Below, one piece after another: positions 6,826 through 13,614 of a stretch of 23,320 nt of DNA. The notes under the pieces were generated by a model, which did not search any database, had not been told where the DNA came from, and worked only from the letters and a program-made list of their open reading frames with translations. The number at the start of each line of letters is the position of its first letter. The first letter of the stretch is position 1. The stretch lies in NCBI GenBank assembly GCA_036260255.1, contig DATAAF010000130.1, positions 1 to 23,320 on the forward strand. The letters run 5' to 3'. Origin of the DNA: DASZJY01 sp036260255. Lineage in GTDB: Bacteria > Actinomycetota > Acidimicrobiia > Acidimicrobiales > AC-14. Both the position numbers and the translations under genes were made by a program.

Positions 6826-8168
6826 CTCGGCGTAGCACGGTCTCCTTCAGCGTCATCGACGAGGCCGTCCATCTGCTCGACACCGAGACGGCGCCTTGGA
6901 GCATCCAGTTGGAGGTCCGGGTCGCCGGCCGTCTCGACGACGTCTGCCTCCGGGACGCGTTCGCCCGTGCGCTCGGCGTCCACCCCATGGCGAGGGCCCG
7001 CAAGGCCGCCTCCTCCCGCCGCGAGCACACCGACCGGTGGGAGGTGACGCCGGAAGTCGACGTCGACCCCCTGCGGGTGGTCGACTGCGCCGACGACGGC
7101 GCCGTTGCCCGGGTTCGAGAGGAGTTGCAGGGCATCGCGGTGCCCCTCGTCGAGTCGCCTCCGCTGCGGGCGCGGCTGGTGCACAACCCGGGGGGCGACC
7201 TGCTCATGCTCAACGCCAACCACGCCGCCATGGACGCCATCGGAGCACTACGGGTCCTGCGGTCGGTGGCCATGGCCTACACCGACCAGGTCGAGCCCGA
7301 GGACCTCGGCGGGCCCGACCCGATCGAGGCGCGGGGTTGGCTGGGCGAGCTCACCCACGCCGACGACCGCACCCGGGCGCGGCGGCGCCTGGCGCTGGCC
7401 GAGAAGCTCAGCGACGTGGCGCTGCGCCCGGCCCGGGTGGCGCCAGAGGGGGCCAGCGGCGTGGCCGGGTACGGTTTCCACCACGTGGCCCTCTCGGCCC
7501 CGCTGTCCCGGGCCCTCGTGGACCTGCAACACCCCGGGACGGTGAACGATTTGCTGCTGGCGGCGCTGCATCTGGCTATCGCCGAATGGAACGGCGAGCG
7601 TGGTGCACGCTGCGGGCGCATCGGGACACTGGTGCCCGCCAACCTGCGCCCGCCTGAGTGGCGCCACGACGTCGTAGGGAACTTCTCCCTTCCTGCCAGG
7701 GTCTCCACCAACCGGCGGCACCGCCGGCGGCCGGAGTCGACGCTGGGCGCGCTGACGGCGCAGACACGGCGGAAGAAGGACGTCGGCTTGGGCACCGCGC
7801 TGCTCGAGGTGCTCGAGCGCTCCCACCGCCTGCCCCTGTGGGCCAAACAGGCGATGGTCATGTCCATGCCCCTTGGAGGCAACCGACTGGTCGACACCGC
7901 CATGCTCTCGAACCTGGGCCCCGTTACCGACCCGCCGTCGTTCGGAGCAGAGGCAGGGCCGACGGTGGAGGCGTGGTTCTCCCCCCCGGCGCGCATGCCC
8001 CTCGGGCTCACCGTCGGGGCGGTCACGCTCAACGGTCGGCTCCACCTGGCCTTCCGGTACCGTCATCGCCTGTTCGACGCCAACGCCGCCGGGCTCTTCG
8101 CCGAGACACTGGTGGCGCAGGTTGTCGACCTCGTCGACCGTACGGCGGCCAGGTCCATGGCGTCCTGA
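6822..8168 (+). CDS. Condensation-domain / acyltransferase-like protein
   Basis: 448 aa. The fold family is the chloramphenicol-acetyltransferase-like group, which includes NRPS condensation domains, Pap acyltransferases and wax ester synthases. The diagnostic active-site motif HxxxD(G) appears as NHAAMDA: His134 and Asp138 are kept, while the first His is Asn and the last Gly is Ala. Later segments fit the second half: TVNDLLLAALHLAI (structural), VPANLRPPEW, VVGNFSLPARV, and SNLGPV near residue 365, all common in the family. With the catalytic His present it may still transfer an acyl group to an alcohol or amine; no carrier-protein or NRPS gene is nearby, so the substrate is unknown. The GTG start overlaps the preceding stop (GTGA). 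Confidence 0.8.
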   Translation: MTRRSTVSFSVIDEAVHLLDTETAPWSIQLEVRVAGRLDDVCLRDAFARALGVHPMARARKAASSRREHTDRWEVTPEVDVDPLRVVDCADDGAVARVREELQGIAVPLVESPPLRARLVHNPGGDLLMLNANHAAMDAIGALRVLRSVAMAYTDQVEPEDLGGPDPIEARGWLGELTHADDRTRARRRLALAEKLSDVALRPARVAPEGASGVAGYGFHHVALSAPLSRALVDLQHPGTVNDLLLAALHLAIAEWNGERGARCGRIGTLVPANLRPPEWRHDVVGNFSLPARVSTNRRHRRRPESTLGALTAQTRRKKDVGLGTALLEVLERSHRLPLWAKQAMVMSMPLGGNRLVDTAMLSNLGPVTDPPSFGAEAGPTVEAWFSPPARMPLGLTVGAVTLNGRLHLAFRYRHRLFDANAAGLFAETLVAQVVDLVDRTAARSMAS

Positions 8169-8501
8169 CTCCGAACCTCCACCAAACCGGGCTCGGTCGT
8201 GCTACGGGAGCCGATCGCCTTCTCGGGTCACGGGGTGCCGGGCGGCGGACAAGCCCGCGTTCCGTTGGAAGCGCCCTCACGAGGTCGACAACGGCATCTT
8301 CGTCGTGCTGAATGGCCGCCCGCCGGCTCGCAACGTGAACGCCGTGTCGCAACTGCAGGTGCACGGCGGTGACTACGTCTGGTCGGCGGGGGGGTGGAGG
8401 AGAGGAACGCCAACCGGTCTCGATGCCTGCCAAATGGCTCGTCCTGCCCGCCTCGGGACGCCGCGGCTGTCGTCTCCAGCAGACGCGCAAGAATCGGCGG
8501 C
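8169..8501. other. Intergenic stretch without a recognisable gene
   Basis: This 333-base gap separates the condensation-domain gene from the RNase H-like gene, both on the plus strand. Open frames cross it, but none has a ribosome site, recognisable motif or credible start. One plus-strand frame contains NGIFVVLNGRPP and could be a gene remnant, but I cannot tie it to a family. No convincing terminator after 8168. Confidence 0.4.
8489..8494 (+). promoter_or_regulatory. Weak -10-like hexamer AAGAAT ahead of the RNase H-like gene
   Basis: AAGAAT plus 7 bases leads to ATG 8502. It keeps the A at position 2 and T at position 6 of the TANNNT pattern but lacks the first T. No clear ribosome site is present, so leaderless translation is possible. 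Confidence 0.3.
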
Positions 8502-9047
8502 ATGCGGCTGGGCATCGCCCATCATCTCGGTTGGGCGGTGGCAGTCACCGCGTCGGTCGACCACCAGGTCGTGGACCGCAGGCGGATCGAGTTGATCGAA
8601 CCGGGCATGCCGACGGCACCGATCCACCACGAAGGGAAACACCTCGACGATGCCGCCGCAGCGGCGCTGGTTGAGAAGGTGCGCGCGTCGGCGGTCCGGG
8701 CAGCATCAGCTTCGCTGGACCAGCTCGCCACCGCACTGCCCGAGCCGATCGTCTCGATGTCGCTCAGGGCCTGGCCGCCCGACTTCCCCGACGACATCGC
8801 CCTCCAACGTCGAGCGCCCTACGAAGCCCGTGCCGACTCGGTCATGTACCGCGAGGTGCTGGCCGAACTCGCACACGCACGCGGCTGGGCGGTCCACCTC
8901 TATGACGCCAGGGATGTGGAGAGCCAAGCGGTCAGCGTCCTGGGTGAGCGGGCGGACGAGGTGCTCCACGGCCCGCGGGCAAGGCTTGGGCCGCCCTGGG
9001 CCAAGGATCATCGGATGGCACTTGCGGCGACGATCATGGCCGGCTGA
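8502..9047 (+). CDS. Conserved protein with an RNase H/RuvC-like look, function unknown
   Basis: 181 aa from ATG 8502; longer in-frame openings reach upstream but carry no sensible sequence. The start reads MRLGIAHHLGWAVAVTAS, then VVDRRRIELIEPG: a beta-turn-beta hairpin typical of the RNase H fold, where an Asp usually stands in the first strand but here there is HH. The centre has SMSLRAWPPDFPDDI and ALQRRAPYEARADSVMYREVL, then WAVHLYDARDVE, and a last helix KDHRMALAATIMA, like the closing acidic helix of RuvC-type nucleases. I believe this belongs to a family found in several bacterial phyla without assigned function, but this comes from memory of the sequence style. It could be a nuclease relative or a catalytically dead binding protein. 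Confidence 0.72.
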   Translation: MRLGIAHHLGWAVAVTASVDHQVVDRRRIELIEPGMPTAPIHHEGKHLDDAAAAALVEKVRASAVRAASASLDQLATALPEPIVSMSLRAWPPDFPDDIALQRRAPYEARADSVMYREVLAELAHARGWAVHLYDARDVESQAVSVLGERADEVLHGPRARLGPPWAKDHRMALAATIMAG

Positions 9048-9238
9048 GCGTCGCGCTGAGCCGCGCGCCTCGCGGTAGCCAGCCAGCGGTCGCGATGAGG
9101 TCCCTCAACGCTGATTCGGCAAGCGGCAGCCGGAGGTTACGGAGGCTCAAGGACCAAGCGAGTCGCCCGCGCGACCCCATCGGACTCCGCGTCCGCCAAT
9201 GGGCCCAGGGCGATCACGGACCCAACAGCTGCCCCCGG

Positions 9239-9673
9239 CTACCGTCCTGCCATGTACCTGTCCCGGAGGACGTTCTTCTCGAGCTGAACCTCGTCGAGCC
9301 GGTTCTTCACGACGTCTCCGATGCTCACGATGCCGACGAGCCGCCCGGCGTCGACCACCGGAAAATGACGGGCGCGCAGCTCTGTCATCTCGAGCATGAC
9401 CTTCTCCACACCGTCCTCCGGCGAGCACGTCGCGACGGATGTCGACATGAGGTCCCTGACCTTCATGCTGAGGAGAGCCTCGCCGTGGTCGGCCAGGCCC
9501 GTGATGACGTCCCGTTCTGAGAACACACCGTCGATCGCCTGACCGTCGGAGGAGACAACGAGCGCTCCGATCGTCTCGTCGCGGAGACGTTCGACGGCGT
9601 CGGCGACGCTCGCGTCGCCTTCAATCGTCTGGACATCGGTTCCCTTGGCCTTGAGTATCGCAGCGACGCTCAT
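9239..9673 (-). CDS. Paired CBS-domain protein
   Basis: 144 aa, consisting almost wholly of two CBS domains (about residues 8-60 and 73-130) that form one Bateman module. Such modules bind adenine nucleotides (AMP, ATP, SAM) or related ligands and usually sense energy or stress. Visible CBS marks: IGALVVSSDGQAIDGVFSERDVITGL in the first and VRDLMSTSVATCSP with HFPVVDAGRLVGIVSIGDVV in the second, each ending in the usual G(I/V)xSxxD(V). The frame stays open 66 codons upstream, but ATG 9673 has an AGGAGG 7-8 bases before it and starts the domain. It converges with the RNase H-like gene and lies downstream of the DUF1003 gene on the same strand, 460 bases away, so it is probably transcribed on its own. 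Confidence 0.88.
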   Translation of the reverse strand: MSVAAILKAKGTDVQTIEGDASVADAVERLRDETIGALVVSSDGQAIDGVFSERDVITGLADHGEALLSMKVRDLMSTSVATCSPEDGVEKVMLEMTELRARHFPVVDAGRLVGIVSIGDVVKNRLDEVQLEKNVLRDRYMAGR

Positions 9674-10133
9674 GGGCCTTCCTCCTCGCACGCGTGGAAC
9701 AGTCCGAGCTGTCGGCCCGGGGCTCGCGCTGTGCCGTTCCGCAGCCCTCACCCTTGTCCTACCCATGACGTCGATCCGCTTCTCGGTCCGTCGGAGCGCC
9801 CTCGAGGAAGGTCGCGCGCCTTCGTGCCCAGGATGCGGCGGTGCCTGGAGTGAGGCTGTCCCCACAAGCAAAGCGAAGGCATCGGGGACGAACCCGCACC
9901 GTTTATCGAGGGCTCGAAGAGCGTCCTACTCGTGCGCGTGCCGCACGGACCGGGCCCATCGAGCGCGTGAGGCGCTATCGCGCGCTTGTTCGTGCCGACG
10001 TCGGGCGGCCGGCCCGGGCGCGGCTCGGAGCGTCGGCGGATAGTGGCCACCGGAGGCGCCGCTGTGGTTCACACCCGAGCCGCAGTCTTGACGCGACGTG
10101 CGCCGGCTGGGGATCGGCAGGCGCGCAGGCGCG
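9674..10133. other. Intergenic stretch without a recognisable gene
   Basis: These 460 bases separate the DUF1003 gene from the CBS gene, both on the minus strand. Frames of about 80-120 codons exist in several registers, but they are Arg/Pro/Ser-rich, lack ribosome sites and show no motif. A 6-bp inverted pair (GTCCCC ... GGGGAC, about 9859-9890) might mark the DUF1003 transcript end. The CBS promoter should lie in the right-hand side of this stretch relative to its start; I cannot place it. Confidence 0.4.
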
Positions 10134-10676
10134 TCAGATCTGCGGGCGCCGCGGGCTGGCGGCAACCTCAGCCCGGAAACCGCGTATCGCCTGCCCTACT
10201 GCGTCCTCTATGTGATCCGGATCGAGTCCCAGCGCATGGCCGATGTGCACCGACCAGATCTCGGAGCGGAGGTTCGCCTCGAAGTCGAGCTCGGATCGGA
10301 CATCGGCGCGCGCCGCTTGGCGGTTTTGGCTGATCATCACGAACGTCGACAAGAAGATCGCCTCGAGGCTGACGATCATGGTGAGGAGGCCGAAGGGGAA
10401 CTTGTCGAAGATCAACGCCGCGCCCGCTACCCCGACGTTGACCAGCACCCAGAGCCCGAACCAAGCAGAGTGGAGGTAGACGAAGCTCATGGAGCCGGCG
10501 AAGGCGGTGATGCGGTCAGCGGCCCGGTCTTGGGCGTCCTTCAGCGAGTCGACGATGTGGCGCTCGTGCCTCACCTTGGGCCCCAGGGTGGCGAACAGGT
10601 TCCCGTCCTCCACGCCGTCAGCGCGGTCGATCGCGATGCAGGCGGGGCAGGACAGTGTGCGGTGCTCTTCAGACAT
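10134..10676 (-). CDS. DUF1003 family membrane protein
   Basis: 180 aa. Recognised by the DUF1003 core: DRITAFAGSMSFVYLHSAWFG, a first TM helix (about residues 66-90), FDKFPFGLLTMIVSLEAIFLSTFVMISQNRQ as the second (about 96-117), then a charged helical tail (ADVRSELDFEANLRSEI). The short N-terminal CPAC (C10, C13) could bind a metal or be redox-active, as in other members of the family. No biochemical role is established. I chose ATG 10676 rather than a TTG at 10697: it begins MSEEHRTL like family members, and GAGTCT lies exactly 7 bases before it, a weak match to the leaderless pattern. It is divergent from the methyltransferase gene. Confidence 0.85.
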   Translation of the reverse strand: MSEEHRTLSCPACIAIDRADGVEDGNLFATLGPKVRHERHIVDSLKDAQDRAADRITAFAGSMSFVYLHSAWFGLWVLVNVGVAGAALIFDKFPFGLLTMIVSLEAIFLSTFVMISQNRQAARADVRSELDFEANLRSEIWSVHIGHALGLDPDHIEDAVGQAIRGFRAEVAASPRRPQI

Positions 10677-10962
10677 GGAGCTGAGACTCGCACACAAGCG
10701 GTGAATCCAAGATCCCCAACGGCGTCGGGCGACTCCGCGGCGGCCCCCCCGAGCGGACTCGCTTCACGCCGGCGGGCATGTGGCCTGTGTCGCGGCGGTC
10801 TGAGCAGTATGGCGTTACCTCGCGCCGCAGTCGTGCGAACTCGGGCGCCCGCGTGCACCACTGGCAGAGCGCCGGGCGGGACCACGGACGTCGTCGCACC
10901 CGCTGTGGCCGAGGGTCGTTCCCGACGCGTACTCGGTGGTGGACGCTCCGTCGCCAAGCCGG

Positions 10963-10968
10963 CACCAT
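10963..10968 (+). promoter_or_regulatory. Weak -10-like hexamer CACCAT ahead of the methyltransferase
   Basis: CACCAT plus 7 bases leads to GTG 10976. It resembles the TACCAT of the M50 gene except for the first base. No ribosome site is visible. Confidence 0.3.
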
Positions 10969-10975
10969 CGCGCCG

Positions 10976-11799
10976 GTGGACTACGACGCCGAAGAAGGCG
11001 CGGAGGTCTTGGACGGGCGGCGGAGACCTACGACACCGTCATCCCCTTCTTCGCCGAGTTCGGCGCTCGCCTGGTCGAACTGGCGGATCTCCGGCCTGGC
11101 GAGTCGGTTCTCGACGTGGGTGCCGGACGGGGCGCCACGTTGGTACCCGCCGCCCATCGAGTCGGTCCCAGCGGGCGTGTGCTGGGAGTGGATCTCTCAG
11201 AGGAGATGGTCGCCCTCCTCACCCGCGACATCGACGAGCTCGGTCTCGCTAATTCGACTGCGCGTCGCATGAACGCCGAGGCGCTCGACGTGACGGCCGA
11301 GTCCTTCGACGTCGCGTTGTCGAGCTTCGTGTTGCACCTGCTCCCTCGTCCCGACAGCGCGGCAGCCAACCTCTGGCGCGCCCTGCGGCCCGGTGGGCGG
11401 GTTGCCGCCTCAGCGCCGATCGGAGTCGGGGCGCAGTGGGGCTTCCTGCTGCCGCTGCTTCGTCGGTTCGCGCCCCGCGCCGTCCGCCCCATCCCCATCC
11501 CCTTCCGCTCGGACTTCGACCTGGAGCTTGTTCTGCGGTCCGCCGGGTTCAGGGTCCAGCGCAGCATCGACGCAGAAGTCGCCTTCGTCTTCGCCGATGA
11601 GTGGGCGTGGTGGGACTGGGTGTGGTCGGCGGGCATGCGAGCGCTCCTCGAGGGCCTCTCGCCTGAGGACCTCGAGGAGTTGCGTGGGGAGGCCTTCTCG
11701 GAGTTGGCGGCCCTCCGAACGCCCGAGGGACTCCCTTTGCATCAGGGGGCCCGTCTCCTCATCGCCGAAAAGCCCTCGGCGGACCGCCCGGAGGGATGA
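10976..11799 (+). pseudogene. Class I SAM-dependent methyltransferase with a frameshift near its start
   Basis: The body is a UbiE/Methyltransf_11-like class I methyltransferase: motif I VLDVGAGRGATL, acidic loop VLGVDLSEEMV, motif II region NAEALDV, and motif III-like LWRALRPGGRVA. A family-like N-terminus, VDYDAEEGAEVLDGR, starts at GTG 10976 in a different frame from the body (AETYDTVIPFF). The two join if one base is added near 11016-11021 (CGGCGG read as CGGGCGG), which gives a 274-aa protein. Without it, the only start for the body frame (GTG 10936) gives an unnatural Arg-rich leader, RRRRRRGG. The gene is thus either inactivated or the sequence has one missed G. The C-terminal half holds a Trp-rich stretch (WAWWDWVW), perhaps for substrate binding. 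Substrate unknown. Confidence 0.7.
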
Positions 11800-12039
11800 T
11801 CCATTCCGCCCGTGTCCAATGACCCAGAGCGCTAGGGGGGTCCTTCGCCAGTGCACTTACCACTCGAGAAAGATGCGCCATTCTGATTGGCCTCGCCGGG
11901 CGCGTTCGCGAGCGCGCGGCTCCTGCCGAAGTAGTGCGCCGTAAGGTGCTGCCGGGTGTCGCGCCCTACCCGGCGTTGGACCCGACCCCGGCAACACTTG
12001 CGTGCGCGAGAGACAGTTCGGCCCTCTAGGCCGCTGGAG

Positions 12040-12440
12040 CGAGGTAGTGGGTGGGGTATCGGTCGTCGCTGGAAGGGCACGGCGGCCGTCATCACCGGTT
12101 GGCCGTAGGCCGTGACTCGGTACAGGCGGGCTCGTGGGACCTTGGCAACGAGTCCGCGGCCGCGGAGCTTGACGATGAGACGTGAGACGCGTTCACATCG
12201 TCGATGGGCTTCGGCGGCGTCGGCGGGTGATCGCCGGCAGAGCCGGGCGGTGATGTCGGCGTTGCCGAAGCCGGCGATGTTGTGCTCACCGACCGGTGAC
12301 CGCTCGGAAGAGGGCAAAGTCGGCGGGGCTGAGGGGCTGAAGCGGGCGACGCGTCACCCCCGTGTTGACTTGGGCCGGCACAAGGCGTCGAGGGCGGCGA
12401 CACCTTCGCCTTTGACAACTATGAGAAGTAGGATGGGAAA
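12040..12440 (-). pseudogene. Broken winged-helix protein gene, 4-base duplication
   Basis: On the minus strand one frame reads VNTGVTRRPLQPLSPADFALFRAVTG and then hits TGA. The natural continuation, EHNIAGFGNADITARLC, then CERVSRLIVKLRGRGLVAKVPRARLYRVTAYGQPVM, lies in another frame. The join shows CGGT twice in a row (about 12289-12296 on the plus strand); removing one copy restores the frame. The rebuilt protein has the helix-turn-helix plus wing pattern (RVSRLIVKLRGRGLVAKV, then YRVTAYG) seen in small winged-helix proteins. The end is vague, as the frame runs on into low-quality sequence. Neither the 5' end nor a start codon is clear. Probably a relic of a regulator or a mobile-element-associated protein. 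Confidence 0.6.
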
Positions 12441-12460
12441 CGTTTTCAATCTGTTTCCCA
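12434..12460. promoter_or_regulatory. Overlapping palindromes in an AT-richer patch, LacI-operator-like
   Basis: TGGGAAAC (12434-12441) is repeated inverted as GTTTCCCA (12453-12460), an 8-bp perfect stem. It also forms an imperfect CG-centred palindrome with the adjoining GTTTTCAA (12442-12449). The second form resembles operators of LacI-family repressors. It lies just upstream of the minus-strand winged-helix relic and is AT-rich compared with its surroundings. The role is inference. Confidence 0.4.
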
Positions 12461-12660
12461 CACTTTGAGAGTGAGCGGGCGTTCTCGTCACCTTTCCCGC
12501 GCAAGGCCACGTGGCGCTCGCTCGCTATATCCGTCACACGCGCCCTGACCCGCGTGGTGCCACCGTGTCATTGCCCCCACCTGAGGTGCCCCACTTTCGC
12601 AATCATGAGCAACACGGCCTGGAGCGCGGGCCGCTCCTCGGTCCCAGGCTAAGCCCGCGC

Positions 12661-12688
12661 TTGCCTTCCTGATTCTGGAGACGATACC
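12661..12688 (+). promoter_or_regulatory. Possible promoter for the 70-aa gene
   Basis: TTGCCT (12661-12666) and GATACC (12683-12688) are separated by 16 bases, about 45 bases before the GTG at 12733. This is a moderate match to a housekeeping promoter and would give an ordinary leadered transcript. Confidence 0.35.
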
Positions 12689-12732
12689 TTGCCAAGCCGA
12701 AGGGTCGCGACGGTCGGCGGCAAGGGAGGCAC

Positions 12733-12945
12733 GTGGGACGGGACGAGCTGAACGATTTGGCGGCAAAGCTGCTTGAGAACGGGGAACTTCGAGACCAGTT
12801 CCGAAGGGACCCGCGGGGGGCGGCGGAGCAGGCGGGAATCGCACTCGACGATGAAGATGTCCGGATAATTCGAACCGTCGGCGCAGACAAGCTGGATGAC
12901 GACGGACTCGTTCGTCTCCTCCGTACGCGAGGCATCTCTGCCTGA
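12733..12945 (+). CDS. Small protein resembling NHLP/Nif11-type RiPP leader peptides
   Basis: 70 aa from GTG 12733, with GGGAGG 4-5 bases upstream. The sequence is short, acidic and helical: ELNDLAAKLLENGELRDQFRRDP, GAAEQAGIALDDEDV, then DKLDDDGLVRLL. The pattern xLRxxFxxDPxxAxxxAGIxLxxED is that of the leader part of Nif11-like, nitrile-hydratase-like or Os1348-type peptides, and of some small proteins related to LigA dioxygenase subunits. A typical precursor would continue with a Gly-Gly cleavage site and a Cys/Ser/Thr-rich core; here the protein simply ends RTRGISA. No modification enzyme or peptide transporter is adjacent. It may be an orphan leader-fold protein with a different role. The strong ribosome site suggests it is expressed. 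Confidence 0.65.
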   Translation: MGRDELNDLAAKLLENGELRDQFRRDPRGAAEQAGIALDDEDVRIIRTVGADKLDDDGLVRLLRTRGISA

Positions 12946-13614
12946 GTTCAGTGAGTGGTTGACGCCGGTGGTGTGATCGACGGCGATTCCGCGAGTCGAC
13001 TGCCGCGATCGCTCGCTCCCCTGATGCGGCCCGCTCGTTTTCCAGGTGATGGCGCGCTATGGCTCGTGCGTTATTACGGATATAGCGACGCCTTCGCGTC
13101 GCACTCGGCCAGCCGTCGGTTCAGCGCGTGCATCCCGGGTTTCGCCAAATCGGTCACCGAGGCATTCACCGCGGCGCATTAATTCGGTGTCTACTTGGCT
13201 CGCCGGCTGCTGATGAGCGCGCCGCTGCAGGGGCAACTCGATCCTTCCGCCGTCCCATGCGCCATGCTCAACACTCCGGAACGGACGGCGTAGTGCGCGA
13301 GGGTACTCTGCCTGCGCTAGAAGTACGTATGATCCAAGCTCCGTTCATGGATCGACTGGTCGCGCGTTCGCGCAAACAAACTGCCGACAAAGTAGGCTAA
13401 ACCGTCCGTATCCCAGAGGAACCCTCGCTGGGGCCGGGATGCAGATTTGCCGCTCAGAGACGTGGGTAAGGAGCTGACGGATCCTGAGCGTGGGGGCAGT
13501 ACCGGGAAGACCGAGGTCCGGAGAACCCAACTCTAGACCGGAGACAAGACGGCTCGAGATGTCACCTGCCCGTAATTCGTCGCCCTCCGCCTGCCCGAAT
13601 GTCTCTCTATGTCG
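12946..13614. other. Long non-coding or degraded stretch
   Basis: These 669 bases lie between the 70-aa gene and the end of the minus-strand DUF2201/VWA gene. Two plus-strand frames (12955-13182 and 13128-13400) are open but have no ribosome site, unusual codon choice for this genome (TAT, TTT, GGA, AAA) and no recognisable motif. Base composition is patchier than in the neighbouring genes. Parts near 13410-13550 fold into several inverted repeats. It may be remnant foreign DNA, or hold a structured RNA. I cannot name anything in it. Confidence 0.45.
13411..13550. other. Cluster of inverted repeats, possible structured RNA
   Basis: CCCAG+AGG pairs with CCT+CTGGG just after 13411 (8 pairs, 2-base bulge). 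CGCTCAG (13451-13457) is repeated inverted as CTGAGCG (13484-13490). Further on, GGTC and GACC flank an A-rich loop before 13550. No protein frame explains the segment. I tested it by eye against tmRNA, RNase P RNA, cobalamin and glycine riboswitches and saw no match. Chance pairing in GC-rich DNA is possible. Confidence 0.25.

Noticed and set aside
12955..13182. 75-codon frame after the leader-like gene
   Set aside because: No ribosome site, atypical codon choice and no recognisable motif; not enough to call a gene.
13411..13550. tmRNA, RNase P RNA or a cobalamin riboswitch
   Set aside because: No tmRNA acceptor end, no RNase P core sequence and no cobalamin-box match are visible; the nearby cobT is 3.4 kb away and has its own operon context.
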